In this document: positions 44,485 to 54,970 of the stretch, one piece after another
Numbering within the stretch: the stretch's first letter is position 1
Layout of the letters: each line of letters opens with the position of its first letter
Assembly (NCBI RefSeq): GCF_030815985.1
Contig: NZ_JAUSXM010000001.1
Coordinates: forward strand, 3,100,001 to 3,164,000
Length of the DNA stretch: 64,000 nt
Source of the DNA: Paenibacillus sp. W2I17
Lineage (GTDB): Bacteria; Bacillota; Bacilli; Paenibacillales; Paenibacillaceae
Reading direction: 5' to 3'
Made by a program: the position numbers and the translations under genes
Notes under the pieces: model-generated
Seen by the model: only the letters and a program-made list of their open reading frames with translations
Told to the model about the DNA's origin: nothing
Databases searched by the model: none

Positions 44485-45087
44485 TCAGGAAAAAGTGAAC
44501 GTATCCACGACCTCATACATTGGCGATTGCCCCAGCCTTGTCACATAAAGTACAATGTCCTCCACCATCCATGAATTAGCACCTGTGGAATGTTCCGGAA
44601 GCACTCCAGATACCCCTTTATTTTCATTACCTGGAAGCTGTCCCAGATATTTTCTGGCAATGGTAATGTGCGGAGCATAAGGTCTTAATTCAGCTTCATA
44701 CCCAAGGGGCGAAGTCGCCTGCACGATTTGTTTTTGCAATGAAAACAAGCGTTCTAACTCTCCGCTAACACCTTTCCAAAGCACCTTAGGTGCTTCTTCA
44801 AGTCCAAATGTGCCCCAGTCGGAAAGCTGAAGTTCAAACGGCTGAAATCCGCTTGCTGCTGAGCGCAATGCTTTTCGCAGGTGCCCGATGTCACTAACTA
44901 ACGTATCCCCCAGAAATTGCAAGGTTATATGATAATCTCTATGATCTGTCCATTTACGAAAATCTAGCTTGTTCTGAACAAGCCTCGCATCCATCTGAAG
45001 AGACTGCTGAACAGCAACAGGAAGACGAATTGCTACAAACAATCTTTCCCGTCGGGATGAATGATCCTGATGTGATTGGTTATTCAT
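44485..45087 (-). CDS. thpR: RNA 2',3'-cyclic phosphodiesterase (ThpR/LigT)
   Basis: The 200-residue 2H phosphoesterase has two HxT/S motifs: DYHITLQFLGD (H53/T55) and PHITIARKYLG (~140-145). It opens 2',3'-cyclic phosphate RNA ends. Start ATG 45087 lies 8 bases after GAGAGG; a GTG at 45096 is three codons upstream and overlaps the RBS. The length is typical. It appears monocistronic. Confidence 0.92.
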   Translation of the reverse strand: MNNQSHQDHSSRRERLFVAIRLPVAVQQSLQMDARLVQNKLDFRKWTDHRDYHITLQFLGDTLVSDIGHLRKALRSAASGFQPFELQLSDWGTFGLEEAPKVLWKGVSGELERLFSLQKQIVQATSPLGYEAELRPYAPHITIARKYLGQLPGNENKGVSGVLPEHSTGANSWMVEDIVLYVTRLGQSPMYEVVDTFTFS

Positions 45088-45294
45088 TGCATACACCTCT
45101 CTAAAGTTCGCTCTATTATTTCATAACTATACATATCGTTTCAAGTTGGGTAAGTATAGAGTGACACAAATATAACCATTTGCAAATAAGGCTAGATTCC
45201 TGCATTTCCCACCTTAATGCACATCCAACACCAAATCTGATACACTTTAATTATCAAACTCATCAAACTATTTATCTCAGGAGGACCACACATT

Positions 45295-46251
45295 ATGGGT
45301 AAAATTGTATGTTTTCCATCTCTATCCGAAGAACAGCAACAACGCATTCAGAATGCTGCACCGGGATACACCCTGAAATTCGGAAAAGCCAAGGAATTGG
45401 ACCCCGCTGAGTTGAAAGAAGCTGAGATTATTCTCGGCTGGTCCCCACTTGTCACAGAACATGCATTGAAACAGGAAAGCCTGTTGAAGTGGGTTCAGGT
45501 CTGGTCTGCTGGCGTGGACAATCTCCCCTTCGCAGATTTGCAACAAAAGAACGTTCAGGTCACCAGTGCAAATGGAGTTCACGCGATTCCAATCACCGAA
45601 ATTATTCTGGGCATGATGTTGTCCCACAGCCGCTGGCTGAGACAAGCTATGCTGCATCAACAGCAGGCCGAATGGAAAGCTCCTGCCAAACCACTGCCAG
45701 AACTGCATGGCAAAACAGCGGTCATCGTTGGTGTAGGTGAGATAGGTACGGAAACAGCCCGTATTCTCAAAGCACTCGGCATGCGCACGATCGGAGTTCG
45801 CCGCTCAGGTAAGGATGTCCCCAATGTGGACCAAATGTACGACATGACCGGTTTACATGAAGCCTTGAGCCAGGGCGATTATGTAATTAACATTTTACCG
45901 CTAACCGATGAAACCAAACATATATATGATCAAACTGCATTTGAGCAGTTCCGATCTGGTTCATGCTTCGTCAATGTGGGCCGTGGCCCCAGTGTGAAAA
46001 CGGAAGCGTTGCTGAATGCACTCCAAAACGGCCAAGTTGCCTTCGCCGCACTGGACGTGTTCGAAGAAGAACCTCTTCCCGCAGACCACCCGCTATGGGG
46101 CATGGATAACGTGTTAATTACGCCCCATATCGCAGGAAGTACAGAGCAATACGCGGATCGAGCAGTCGATATTTTCGTCAAAAATCTGGAAGCTTACGTC
46201 GCTGGCGATACCCTGCCGTTGAACCTTGTGGATTATAGTCATAAATATTAA
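45295..46251 (+). CDS. D-2-hydroxyacid dehydrogenase
   Basis: The 318-residue NAD(P)-dependent dehydrogenase contains a Rossmann motif (VIVGVGEIGTETARIL), the substrate region, catalytic Arg in NVGRGPSV, Glu in DVFEEEPLP and His in TPHIAGSTEQ. ATG 45295 is preceded by AGGAGG. The closest relatives are GhrA/GhrB-like or hydroxypyruvate/glyoxylate reductases; the substrate is uncertain. It is monocistronic; the 149-nt palindromic element lies after its stop. Confidence 0.9.
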   Translation: MGKIVCFPSLSEEQQQRIQNAAPGYTLKFGKAKELDPAELKEAEIILGWSPLVTEHALKQESLLKWVQVWSAGVDNLPFADLQQKNVQVTSANGVHAIPITEIILGMMLSHSRWLRQAMLHQQQAEWKAPAKPLPELHGKTAVIVGVGEIGTETARILKALGMRTIGVRRSGKDVPNVDQMYDMTGLHEALSQGDYVINILPLTDETKHIYDQTAFEQFRSGSCFVNVGRGPSVKTEALLNALQNGQVAFAALDVFEEEPLPADHPLWGMDNVLITPHIAGSTEQYADRAVDIFVKNLEAYVAGDTLPLNLVDYSHKY

Positions 46252-46319
46252 CACAAACACCCGTTCCCATGCAATATTGTGCAAATCAGATCAACGATAT
46301 CAATTGAACTAAAGAATAC

Positions 46320-46468
46320 TTACACTTACAACTTCGATGACAGAACAACCTTCCGATCACTGTTATTCCCAGATTTTTTTAATTCACTTTTATAAAGGTG
46401 AAAATCTGTGAATAAAGGCGAACGCTCCGCTTCTTCAGGTTATTTCTGTCCTCTACGTTCTAGTGTAA
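46320..46468 (+). repeat. 149-nt structured palindromic repeat, copy A
   Basis: The element is bounded by TTACACT (46320-46326) and AGTGTAA (46462-46468). Inside, ACAGAAC-AACC pairs with GGTTATTTCTGT, and the core hairpin TTATTC-CCAGATTTT (46363-46377) pairs with AAAATCTG-T-GAATAA (46401-46415). The apical stem is TTCAC/GTGAA. The conserved 3' segment AAAGGCGAACGCTCCGCTTC follows. Three further copies (B-D) share the core and conserved segment. Confidence 0.8.
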
Positions 46469-46498
46469 ACGGTTAGTTCAAAGGATATGTAAGCAATA

Positions 46499-46543
46499 AA
46501 AAAATCTACCTCTGGAAATTTCCCTAGAGGTAGATTTTTTTGT
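46499..46543. terminator. Bidirectional terminator after the TRM11-like gene
   Basis: AAAAAATCTACCTCT pairs with AGAGGTAGATTTTTT around GGAAATTTCC, giving A and T tracts on both sides. It separates convergent genes. Confidence 0.88.
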
Positions 46544-46552
46544 TTTTTACGC

Positions 46553-47530
46553 TTACATACACAGCCAAATATGACGTATAAACGTGCCTTTGTGTACTGT
46601 TCGGTACTCTTTTACCGTCCATCCCGCTTCCAACAAGTGCTCTTCTACCCACTCTGTGGAAACAATCACCGCCCGTTTTGCCAATCTGCGCAAACTCCCC
46701 AGCATGGCTCGTTGCTCAGCATCCGGAAGTACAGAGCAGAGGTTATAGGGCATGTCCAGAATTGCTGCATCATACAAATCTTGCAGTTCATTCATATCCC
46801 CCAGTGTGATTCGATCTGAATCATATCCATAATGCGGCAAATTGATTCGCGCACCTCGGACAGCCAGCGGATTGAGATCGTTACCTTTTGCATCAATTCC
46901 CATGGATAAAGCCTCAATCACAACCGTTCCCATACCACAGCATGGATCAAGCAAGCGATGACTTTCTACTCTCGGAACGGCAATATTAACCAGCGCTCTG
47001 GCGAGCATGATGCCAAATCCAGTTGAGTAATTTTGCGGCTTCTGCCGGTGAATCTGCCATGATCGATCCACTTCTGTCCACTGGCCCAAGATCCATTTTT
47101 CTCCTGTTCGGATTAGGCCGAAAGTCACCTTAGGTTGTTTCATCTGTGCCTTGCCCTTAATGCACATGCCGATTTCTTTTTCCAGTTGACGAGACTGTGC
47201 ATAATCAGGGGGTTGATCCCCTTCTTTCAGACAAATCACCTTAAATGTCTCTTCTGGCAACAGCTGGATCTCTTTGGCAAGAGGAAGCAGATCAGTCACG
47301 CTGCCCCCTTCGCCGATCACGTCCAGTCTGCCATGGATAAAAGGACTGCGTCCAGGTGAAATACATCGTTCGGACCACACATACGACCCCATATCCATAC
47401 GGATCTCCGAACTCGGTTCAAGCAGCGTATTCAGCTCCAGCATGCATAATTCTTGCTCGTTCTCGTGGCAAGCAAAGGTGTAGAGGTGTTTCCCAGAAGT
47501 AGCGTAAATACCAAGTGTTTCATCAGGCAA
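46553..47530 (-). CDS. TRM11-like SAM-dependent RNA methyltransferase
   Basis: The 325-residue protein has an N-terminal THUMP-like region (~1-160), then a Rossmann methyltransferase: RLLDPCCGMGTVVIEALSMGIDAKGNDLNPLAVRGARINL (motifs I-II) and AAILDMPYNL (motif IV, D-x-P-Y). Archaeal and bacterial relatives methylate tRNA guanosine N2, e.g. at position 10. The translation start may be TTG 47530, 4-5 bases after GAGGGGG. The gene is convergent with the hydroxyacid dehydrogenase. Substrate is inferred from family only. Confidence 0.83.
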   Translation of the reverse strand: MPDETLGIYATSGKHLYTFACHENEQELCMLELNTLLEPSSEIRMDMGSYVWSERCISPGRSPFIHGRLDVIGEGGSVTDLLPLAKEIQLLPEETFKVICLKEGDQPPDYAQSRQLEKEIGMCIKGKAQMKQPKVTFGLIRTGEKWILGQWTEVDRSWQIHRQKPQNYSTGFGIMLARALVNIAVPRVESHRLLDPCCGMGTVVIEALSMGIDAKGNDLNPLAVRGARINLPHYGYDSDRITLGDMNELQDLYDAAILDMPYNLCSVLPDAEQRAMLGSLRRLAKRAVIVSTEWVEEHLLEAGWTVKEYRTVHKGTFIRHIWLCM

Positions 47531-47872
47531 AATCCCCCTCTCCTTCCTTCATTAATCATGTTTCTTCTATATAAATAGTAAGCTCATTGAAGACATATCA
47601 AATACGACTCATACGTTTGCTTTCAGGTAGTCATTGTATACAATGTTAAGCTCCTAGACAACTATCTATTTCCTTGCACGTATCTATTTGGAAAGAAAAA
47701 AAATAAGGTGTTCCCATTGTTTAGGAACGCCTTACTTTATTTTGAGATTATAACATTGGAAACCTAATCATTCTTGCCAGCAAACGTTATAGGCCAACAG
47801 CTCATATATCATACTGATTTCTCACCAATTGCCGCCTGCGTGATTCCAGCTTCTTCTATTATAAGAAGAAGG
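47531..47872. other. Intergenic region upstream of the TRM11-like gene
   Basis: This 342-base region contains a perfect 14-bp palindrome CATTGTATACAATG (47632-47645), the hairpin at 47704-47734 and a second weak hairpin just after the chemoreceptor stop (47850-47871). The palindrome could be an operator for the methyltransferase gene. Nothing else was recognised. Confidence 0.45.
47704..47734. terminator. Bidirectional-looking terminator downstream of the chemoreceptor
   Basis: TAAGGTGTTCC (47704-47714) pairs with GGAACGCCTTA (47724-47734) with one G-T-type position; A tract upstream and T tract downstream. It lies ~140 bases after the chemoreceptor stop. Confidence 0.75.
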
Positions 47873-49585
47873 TTATATTTTTAATTTTTCAATGGATGTA
47901 AGCAAATCTTCCGATAATTCTTTCAGACTTTGAATGCTGCCGCTAATCGTCTCCATGGAACTTACCTGTTCTTCCGCCGATGCAGAAACTTCTTCCACAC
48001 TCGCTGCCGATTGTTCCGAAACAGCGGAAATCTGCTGACTGAAATCATTCATTCTTCCGCTTGCTTCCTGCATGCCTGCCAGTCCATCTGTCATAGTACT
48101 GATGACACCAACCATGCCTTCCACCGATTCATTAATTGTACGGAAGAGTTGACCTGAAGTAAGCACATGTTCCTGACCCAGTTCGGTCTCCTGAACGTTC
48201 GTACGTAATTCCGCAACCACCCCTTGTGACTCCTGCTGAATATCCTCGGTAATCGCCGTGATCTCTTCAACCGAAGTCTGCACAGCCTCAGATAACTTCC
48301 GCACTTCTGATGCCACTACGGCGAATCCGCGTCCACTCTCTCCCGCACGTGCTGCCTCAATGGAGGCATTCAATGCCAGCAGATTGGTTTGGCGTGCAAT
48401 GTCATGAATGACCTGAACCAGCTTGGAAATATCTTCATTTTTACGATTCAACCGTTCCATTTTGTTCATGGAAGCCGAGACCGAACCGGAAATCTGTTGC
48501 ATCTGCTGCACGGACTGTTCCATCGCCTTGCGACCATTCAACCCTTGCTCCAGTACAAGATCCGACATGACGCGCAGTTGGCTGCCTTGTTCCGTATGAT
48601 TTTGAATGTGATCATTCAACACTTCAACCGTACGGGCTGATTCCACGGCTGTCTCTGCCTGGCTCTCCGCGGCCTTGGCTGACTCTTCCATGGTCACAGC
48701 AATCTGGCGACTACCAATCTTAACCTCTTCTGAGGATATTGCCAGTTCCCCACTTTGCAGATTGACAGCTTCCGCAATTCGTCTGACGCTCAGAACCATG
48801 GAAGTCAGGTTACCTTTCATGTCATTCACCGCTTTGGCCAGAACACCAACTTCATCCTCATGTTTGGTATGTATGTCCTGAACATTCAATTGGCCTTCTG
48901 CAATCAGTTTCACCGCACTAATGACACGTAGCAGTGGTTTCACGACCTGTGAACGAATAATCGGAATGCTGATCGCTGTAATGGCAATCATCACAAGAAC
49001 ACCGATAATGATGATTAATCTACCATCCTGTACCGATCTGATCGTTTGGGCCGCCGCAAGATTGGATTGTTCCTGATTGTATTCCACAAGATAATCGAGA
49101 TCGACTTGCATGGTGTCAAAGGAATCAGCACCTTTATCAGCTACTTCCTTCGCCAGCTGTGTCTGACCCTCATCACTCAGCTTGATCGATTGCGTATTAA
49201 TCTTGAGATACGCTTCCCATTTGTTCTTGAACGCGGCCCAGTGTTCGAGCTCATCCGCAGACTTCTCCTGCTGATCATAGATTTTAATCGCCTGCGTCGT
49301 TTCACGAATATACTTGGTACGCTCTTCTGACAAGAATGCCTTGTCTGTTTCTTCCGCGTCAAAGTGACGATAACTTAGTGACAGGACATGCTCTGTGGTA
49401 TAATTTAAACGGTTAATTTGCTGGATTGATGGCATCCAATTGTTCGTAATTTCATTAGTGTTGGTTTCAATTGAATTCATCCGGGTGACAATCGTGACAC
49501 TCAAAATAATTAAACAGAGGATTAACAAGTAGAACGCGATGCTGATACGCAGACCGATACTCTTGATCTTGAATCTGCTGAACAT
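47873..49585 (-). CDS. Methyl-accepting chemotaxis protein
   Basis: The 570-residue receptor has a first transmembrane helix (~10-31), a four-helix-bundle-type external domain (~32-187), a second helix (~188-208), a HAMP domain (~210-262, with [28 protein letters not shown]) and the cytoplasmic signalling domain with the CheA/CheW-binding hairpin [35 protein letters not shown]. The likely methylation helices flank it. Ligand unknown. ATG 49585 follows a GGGGG-type RBS. Monocistronic. Confidence 0.95.
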   Translation of the reverse strand: MFSRFKIKSIGLRISIAFYLLILCLIILSVTIVTRMNSIETNTNEITNNWMPSIQQINRLNYTTEHVLSLSYRHFDAEETDKAFLSEERTKYIRETTQAIKIYDQQEKSADELEHWAAFKNKWEAYLKINTQSIKLSDEGQTQLAKEVADKGADSFDTMQVDLDYLVEYNQEQSNLAAAQTIRSVQDGRLIIIIGVLVMIAITAISIPIIRSQVVKPLLRVISAVKLIAEGQLNVQDIHTKHEDEVGVLAKAVNDMKGNLTSMVLSVRRIAEAVNLQSGELAISSEEVKIGSRQIAVTMEESAKAAESQAETAVESARTVEVLNDHIQNHTEQGSQLRVMSDLVLEQGLNGRKAMEQSVQQMQQISGSVSASMNKMERLNRKNEDISKLVQVIHDIARQTNLLALNASIEAARAGESGRGFAVVASEVRKLSEAVQTSVEEITAITEDIQQESQGVVAELRTNVQETELGQEHVLTSGQLFRTINESVEGMVGVISTMTDGLAGMQEASGRMNDFSQQISAVSEQSAASVEEVSASAEEQVSSMETISGSIQSLKELSEDLLTSIEKLKI

Positions 49586-49777
49586 ATGATTTCCCCCTTG
49601 ACCTCTTCGGTCATCCCGAATTCAGGTGCTTATGTCATTGTTTTCCCTTCTTTTGACCTCTTGTCAAAAGAACTTCTCTATATTATATCGATAGGAAAAT
49701 AGACGTAAAGTATTATAACATTATTTTGTCATTAAGATGCTTGATTTTGTAAAAGATTGTTGAATCTTGACAAAGTC

Positions 49778-49832
49778 CAAACCGAAGAGCTGCAGCATAC
49801 GGTAAAGTCCCGATCTGCAGCTCTTCGGTTTG
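49778..49832. terminator. Perfect 18-bp hairpin downstream of the LLM oxidoreductase
   Basis: CAAACCGAAGAGCTGCAG (49778-49795) pairs without mismatch with CTGCAGCTCTTCGGTTTG (49815-49832). The U tract is poor, but the position, 38 bases after the oxidoreductase stop, fits a terminator. Confidence 0.7.
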
Positions 49833-49869
49833 TTCGGATTTCAACGGCTACCGTCATAAAGCGATCAGC

Positions 49870-50886
49870 CTAGTTCAGTATTGCTGTCACATGCTCAGCC
49901 AGCAATCGATATGAATCCAATCTGCGTTCATAATCTGGTCCTGCCGTAACCAGAAGCAACCTTTCCGTATCCAGCCTGCGACTCACCTGTTGCAATCGCG
50001 CCCATACCTGCTCAGGTGTACCTGCATAGTGCCGTACCGATTCATTTTGATCACTAACGGCCTCATCATTCGGATTAGAGACCGCGATACCACTTGAATT
50101 CGGCTCGGTTGAACGTTCTTTTCCATCCAGTTTGCGTCTCTCCGCCATGTTAAGACTCCAGCCCAAAGCATCCGTCTCTGACTCGGCACACAATACGCTG
50201 ACTGCCACCATTACCTCAGGCTCCTTCATCGTTGCACTAGGAATAAATCCTTCTCGGTATCGCCTTACAGCCTCTGTACCATCGGCATCACTCATGAATT
50301 GACCAAAGACATATCCCATGCCAAACCGTGCCGCAAATTCTGCACTCTTCACGTTAGTTCCCAGCATCCAGAGTGATAACGGAAGCTTGGGAATCGGACG
50401 AGCTGTCACGGGATGATCCTCGTACATGTAGCGGTCTTCGAGCAGTTCTGTGAGTGCCGCGAGCGATTCAGGCAGCTTGGACACATGCTGCAAGTAATTG
50501 CCACTGAGTGCCATCGTGGCATGAGGTCCACCGCCAGGAGCACGTCCGAGCCCAAGCTCAATGCGCCCTGGATAGAGCGCAGCCAGCAGGCGGAACGACT
50601 CCGCAACCTTGAGTGGGCTATAATGCGGCAACAAGACCGCACCAGAGCCAAGTTGGATCGTTGTTGTCCTTGCTCCGATGTGCGATAACAGTACTTCGGG
50701 AGAGGCCGATGCCAGTTCAGCCATATCATGATGCTCTGATGTCCAGTATCGGGCGTATCCCCAAGCCTCGGCATGTTGCGCAAGTGTCACCGATTGTTGA
50801 AGTGCCTGTTCCGCTGTGGCATCGTTTAACCTTGGCACAAGGTCAAGTACGCCCAGACTGAACGTCTCACTCATTCGCTTAGCCAC
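49870..50886 (-). CDS. LLM class flavin-dependent oxidoreductase
   Basis: This ~338-residue TIM-barrel protein has the luciferase-like monooxygenase pattern: LGVLDLVPRLNDATAEQALQQSVTLAQHAE, AEAWGYARYWTSEHHDMAELASASPEVLLSHIGARTTTIQLGSGAVLLPHYSPLKVAE, LYPGRIELGLGRAPGG. It probably uses FMNH2 or F420-like cofactor; Gram-positive relatives are mostly FMN-linked. The start is uncertain: an ATG at 50895 abuts AAAGGGAG, while a GTG at 50886 has 9-base spacing. Substrate unknown. Confidence 0.88.
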   Translation of the reverse strand: MAKRMSETFSLGVLDLVPRLNDATAEQALQQSVTLAQHAEAWGYARYWTSEHHDMAELASASPEVLLSHIGARTTTIQLGSGAVLLPHYSPLKVAESFRLLAALYPGRIELGLGRAPGGGPHATMALSGNYLQHVSKLPESLAALTELLEDRYMYEDHPVTARPIPKLPLSLWMLGTNVKSAEFAARFGMGYVFGQFMSDADGTEAVRRYREGFIPSATMKEPEVMVAVSVLCAESETDALGWSLNMAERRKLDGKERSTEPNSSGIAVSNPNDEAVSDQNESVRHYAGTPEQVWARLQQVSRRLDTERLLLVTAGPDYERRLDSYRLLAEHVTAILN

Positions 50887-50916
50887 GCGTCTCATCTCCC
50901 TTTATATCGGTTAGTT

Positions 50917-52332
50917 TTAATCCAGATCGTAGATGGAACCCACCTTCAGACCGTATAGTTCATTATATATTTTCTCGGCAAATGCATCCGTCATTCCTGC
51001 GATGTAATCGATCACCATGTGTTCCCAAGTCCAGATCGGCTGGGCTTTGGCTTGATCCTTCTCATACCGCTGCAGCCAGTCGGATGGAATAATGGATTTG
51101 GACGTTTCCGGATCGAGGAATGCATCCCATAATCGCTTAATCATCCACTCACTGCGCTTCTGTAGCCGCTGTACACGTAGATCACGAATCATGGTCACCC
51201 AGGCAAAACTCTTGAGCACACTCACCGTACGCAGCATATCAAGGTCTTCAGCCCCTTCACGGACAAAAGTTACCTTCTTCCAGTCGCCGTCGTCAATAAC
51301 GCCCAGGCTGCCTACAAAAAAGCTCACCCAATAGGCTTTCACTTCACGACGGGTACGCGAGTAATCATGCTCGCAGAACGGCATCTTCTCATTCCAGATG
51401 CGCAGGAACGAAGCGAGGACCTCTTCTACCTTTTGTCCAATCGCTTCTCGGGTCCATCCGTTCCAGAACAGATCCTCCAGCGTTGTAATTTTATCCACAA
51501 TCAGTCGATTCACATGCGGATCTTGCAGGAAATGCTCATGTACTTCAATTTTGCCTGCTTTGATGCCATCCTCCAGGTCATGTGAGGAGTACGCAATATC
51601 GTCGCAAAGGTCCATCAACTGTGCTTCCAGCGTCTTCTTGCCTGCCGGCACGTTCCAGCGATCACGGATCTCCCGAATATATTGCCACTCATGATGATAC
51701 ATGCCTTTTTTGCTCTCTGTCCCAGGGTACGGATATTTGTTGATTCCTAGTAATACCGCATCAGACAGGTTCAGTCCGTCGATATCTTCACGTTTCTCCA
51801 AGTGCATAATGAGACGGAAGTTGTGCGCATTGCCTTCAAAATGCTCGTATTTCCGTTTTAACTCAGCACGTACTTCAGACTCGACCTTGGGAACTTTGGC
51901 GCTGCGGCTTTTTTTCATGATTTTCTTAGCCTCGGTGTTGATGAGGTCATCCAGAATACCATCTAATACTTCCTCACCTTTATGTCCAAACGGCGGGTGA
52001 CCAAAATCATGTGCGATTGCAGCGCACTCCACCACTTCTGAATCAATAATAAGGCCGGGGTTATCCGCGCGGTCCCAGTCTACCTCAGGAAAACGGCGAA
52101 TCAGACTTCGGGCAGCCTCTCGTGCAATCTGTGCCACCTCCAGGGAATGGGTCAAGCGAGTACGATAATAATCACCCGTCCCTGCGCCAAACACCTGCGA
52201 TTTGCCCTGTAACCGACGGAAGGTCGGTGAATGAATGAGTCTCGAATAGTCCCGTTCATACGCTGCACGAGATCCATCCAATTTGGTTAATTCAGGATAT
52301 TGTCTATGTTCTCTCAGATCGTTCCATTGCAT
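50917..52332 (-). CDS. dgt: Deoxyguanosinetriphosphate triphosphohydrolase (dGTPase)
   Basis: The ~471-residue HD-domain enzyme hydrolyses dGTP (or dNTPs) to deoxynucleoside and triphosphate. It has the YERDYSRLIHSPTFRRLQGKSQVF motif, His62 in RTRLTHSLEVAQIAREA and the HD pair His108-Asp109 in AAIAHDFGHPPFGHKGE, then helical C-terminal regions ending MTDAFAEKIYNELYGLKVGSIYDL. I chose ATG 52332, which follows TAGGAG, over the open frame to 52422. Gene spacing suggests monocistronic expression. Confidence 0.94.
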   Translation of the reverse strand: MQWNDLREHRQYPELTKLDGSRAAYERDYSRLIHSPTFRRLQGKSQVFGAGTGDYYRTRLTHSLEVAQIAREAARSLIRRFPEVDWDRADNPGLIIDSEVVECAAIAHDFGHPPFGHKGEEVLDGILDDLINTEAKKIMKKSRSAKVPKVESEVRAELKRKYEHFEGNAHNFRLIMHLEKREDIDGLNLSDAVLLGINKYPYPGTESKKGMYHHEWQYIREIRDRWNVPAGKKTLEAQLMDLCDDIAYSSHDLEDGIKAGKIEVHEHFLQDPHVNRLIVDKITTLEDLFWNGWTREAIGQKVEEVLASFLRIWNEKMPFCEHDYSRTRREVKAYWVSFFVGSLGVIDDGDWKKVTFVREGAEDLDMLRTVSVLKSFAWVTMIRDLRVQRLQKRSEWMIKRLWDAFLDPETSKSIIPSDWLQRYEKDQAKAQPIWTWEHMVIDYIAGMTDAFAEKIYNELYGLKVGSIYDLD

Positions 52333-52577
52333 GGGGATCACTCCTAGCCGACTGTCTCTATTTTGAGTGATTATACACAACATCTGTGGTTTCGAAAAGT
52401 AAAACCTGTCTGCGATTGTCATCTCTTCTTACATCAACTTGTAATGAACAGTCATCTTCTCTTATTATACCCTGCCAGACTATCATCCGTGCATCTAAAT
52501 AACAATGATTCATATTGAACTCATTATTCACATATGCTCGCCCCCATAGCAGAACAACCATAAGTACTCACTGTGCC

Positions 52578-52726
52578 ACCAGATGGCCGTTCCGGTTACG
52601 GATCGCTCTTATGATCGCTGTTGTCTCCAGGTTTTCTGAATTCCCTTTACTAGGGAAAAACCCGGAGACAAAGGCGAACGCTTCGCTTCTTCAGAATCTA
52701 TTCCGTCCCCTTCACTACTTTTGCTG
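52578..52726 (+). repeat. 149-nt structured palindromic repeat, copy B
   Basis: Copy B aligns with copy C without gaps. Its core hairpin TTGTCTCC-A-GGTTTT (52621-52635) pairs with AAAACC-C-GGAGACAA (52657-52671); the apical stem is TTCCC/GGGAA. An outer ACGGA/TCCGT pair lies at the position of ACAGAA/TTCTGT in copy A. GGCGAACGCTTCGCTTCTTC and CACTACTTTTGC are conserved. The element lies between two minus-strand genes, so it is read antisense in any transcript. Confidence 0.8.
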
Positions 52727-52869
52727 TCCTTTAAATACAATAATGGTATTCATCATTCAGCTCGCTAAAATCAAGTGAAAATCAAGTTCAATTTAGAAAA
52801 TATCATCATTTGATTCAATGATAGTCTGTCTCCCCCGCGCCCTACCCGTTGTGGGTAAAAACAAAAAAA

Positions 52870-52896
52870 CCGACAGGACTGAAACGCCCTGTCGGG
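52870..52896 (-). terminator. Terminator of htpG
   Basis: CCGACAGG (52870-52877) pairs with CCTGTCGG (52888-52895). On the minus strand it is followed by about seven U. It begins 25 bases after the htpG stop. Confidence 0.85.
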
Positions 52897-52920
52897 GTGG
52901 AGATGGTGGGTGTAACGGTA

Positions 52921-54801
52921 TTACACCATCACCTTACAGATATCGTTGGTGAACTCTACTGGATCTTGAATTGGCAATCCTTCGATTAACAATGCTTGGT
53001 GGTACAGGAGGCTAGTGTAGAGGTTCAGCTTTTCCTGATCCTGTGCGAAAGCGTCTTTCAACGATTTGAAGACATCGTGATTCACGTTGATTTCTAGCAC
53101 TTTGTCGGCTTGTACGTTTTCGCTGTTCGGCATAGCTTTCAAGATTTTCTCCATTTCAATCGTCAGCTCACCTTCGGTGGACAAACATACCGGGTGGCTT
53201 CTGAGACGTTTGGAAGCTTTAACCGCTTTGACTTTACCCGCTAATTGAGCTTGCATCGCTTCAAACAACTCTTTGTTGTCGTTGTCCTGTGCGTTCGTTT
53301 CTTCTTTGTCTGCGCTATCTTCGATGCCCAGGTCACCACTGGAGATGGATTTGAATTCTTTCTCCTTGTAGTTCGTGATCATCTTGATTGCGAACTCGTC
53401 GATGTCATCGGTAAAGTACAATACTTCGTACCCTTTCTCAAGAACACCCTCGATCTGCGGCAGCTTCTCAATACGGCTAATGGACTCACCAGATGCATAG
53501 TAGATGTACTTCTGATCTTCCGGCATTCTGGAGACGTATTCGTCCAGGCTCACGAGTTTGCTCTCTTTGGAAGACGTGAACAACAGCAGATCCTGCAATG
53601 TATCCTTATTCACACCATAGTCGCTGTATACACCATATTTCAATTGACGACCAAACGCTTGGTAGAACTTCTCGTAGTTCTCACGCTCGTCCTTCAGCAG
53701 GCTTTGCAGTTGACTCTTGATTTTGTTCTTAATGTTCTTCGCGATCAGGCTAAGCTGACGGTCATGTTGCAACATCTCACGAGAGATGTTTAGGGAAAGA
53801 TCTTCGGAATCCACCATACCTTTAACAAATCCAAAGTAATCTGGCAACAGATCCCCGCATTTATCCATGATCAATACACCGTTGGAGTAGAGTTCAAGGC
53901 CTTTTTCATACTCTTTGGTGTAGTAGTCAAACGGCGTGTTCTCCGGGATAAACAGGATTGCATTGTATACCACTGCGCCATCTGCGCTGATGTGCAAGTG
54001 TTTGAGCGGTTTGTCAAAACCGTAGCGTTTTTCCATATAGAAGTTATTGTAGTCTTCTTCGGTCAACTCGCTTTTATTTTTACGCCAGATCGGCACCATG
54101 CTGTTCACGGTTTGTTCTTCTTGGTATTCCTCGAACTCGTTCTCCGTGCCCTCTTTCGGACGTTGACCCGTTACATCCATCTTGATCGGGTAGCGAATGA
54201 AGTCGGAGTATTTCTTGATGATGGATCTCAGGCGGTACTCTTCCAAAAATTCGTCATACGAATCTTCTTCGGTATTTTCTTTGATCGTCAGGACGATCTC
54301 TGTACCTACGGAATCTTTTTCAGCTGGTGTGATTGTGTAACCATCCGCGCCTTCGGACTCCCATTTCCAAGCCTCGTCGCTGCCCAGCGTTTTACTCGTT
54401 ACGGTCAGCTTGTCCGCCACCATGAATGCCGAGTAGAAACCAACCCCGAATTGTCCAATGATGTTGTGGCCGTCTTTAGCCTCATTTTCCTTCTTGAACG
54501 CCAGGGAACCACTCTTCGCGATAACCCCCAGATTATTCTCTAGCTCTTCCTGCGTCATACCAATACCGGTATCTGTCAGTGTGAGCGTGCGGTTTTCTTT
54601 GTCAATCGTAAGCTTGATGAAGTAGTCCTCTTTGTTGAAAACGAGCGCATCGTCCGTAAGTGCTCTGTAATAAATTTTATCAATGGCGTCACTGGAGTTG
54701 GAGATCAATTCTCTCAAAAAGATTTCTCTTTGGGTGTAAATGGAGTTGATCATCATATCCAGCAAACGTTTGGATTCTGCCTGGAATTCTTTTTTAGCCA
54801 T
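52921..54801 (-). CDS. htpG: Chaperone HtpG (Hsp90)
   Basis: The 626-residue Hsp90 family ATPase shows all N-terminal ATP-site motifs ([56 protein letters not shown]), a middle domain with [11 protein letters not shown] and a C-terminal dimerisation domain. ATG 54801 is used; the frame starts earlier at TTG 54822 but that contains the AAAGGAG ribosome binding site. Upstream, a sigma-A-like promoter is overlapped by a perfect CIRCE element (55305-55331), suggesting HrcA repression rather than the class III control of B. subtilis htpG. Confidence 0.97.
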   Translation of the reverse strand: MAKKEFQAESKRLLDMMINSIYTQREIFLRELISNSSDAIDKIYYRALTDDALVFNKEDYFIKLTIDKENRTLTLTDTGIGMTQEELENNLGVIAKSGSLAFKKENEAKDGHNIIGQFGVGFYSAFMVADKLTVTSKTLGSDEAWKWESEGADGYTITPAEKDSVGTEIVLTIKENTEEDSYDEFLEEYRLRSIIKKYSDFIRYPIKMDVTGQRPKEGTENEFEEYQEEQTVNSMVPIWRKNKSELTEEDYNNFYMEKRYGFDKPLKHLHISADGAVVYNAILFIPENTPFDYYTKEYEKGLELYSNGVLIMDKCGDLLPDYFGFVKGMVDSEDLSLNISREMLQHDRQLSLIAKNIKNKIKSQLQSLLKDERENYEKFYQAFGRQLKYGVYSDYGVNKDTLQDLLLFTSSKESKLVSLDEYVSRMPEDQKYIYYASGESISRIEKLPQIEGVLEKGYEVLYFTDDIDEFAIKMITNYKEKEFKSISSGDLGIEDSADKEETNAQDNDNKELFEAMQAQLAGKVKAVKASKRLRSHPVCLSTEGELTIEMEKILKAMPNSENVQADKVLEINVNHDVFKSLKDAFAQDQEKLNLYTSLLYHQALLIEGLPIQDPVEFTNDICKVMV

Positions 54802-54970
54802 GAATGGTTGGACTCCTTTCAAATTGGATATCGAATGATTTGATTAAAATAGAAAGTAAATCCTTGAGTTTTCCATGCAAAACATACGGGTGCCAGAAAA
54901 TCATTCGAAGCTTAAACGCTTGATCATCATATCCAATAGATTGGCTAATCTTCAAAATGTATGACGTTCT

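Larger units (their letters stand above)
46252..46552. other. Convergent intergenic region carrying repeat copy A
   Basis: The 301-base spacer holds the 149-nt palindromic repeat (46320-46468) and the bidirectional terminator (46499-46543). No other feature was seen. Confidence 0.6.
52333..52920. other. Intergenic region between dgt and htpG with repeat copy B
   Basis: The 588-base spacer holds the dgt upstream region (52333-52570), repeat copy B (52578-52726), an A+T-rich stretch (52727-52860) and the htpG terminator (52870-52896). No open frame of good quality is present. Confidence 0.55.

Noticed and set aside
47850..47871. CTTCTTCT/AAGAAGAAG hairpin immediately after the chemoreceptor stop as its terminator
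   Set aside because: The minus strand lacks a U tract after it; the hairpin at 47704-47734 is the better terminator.
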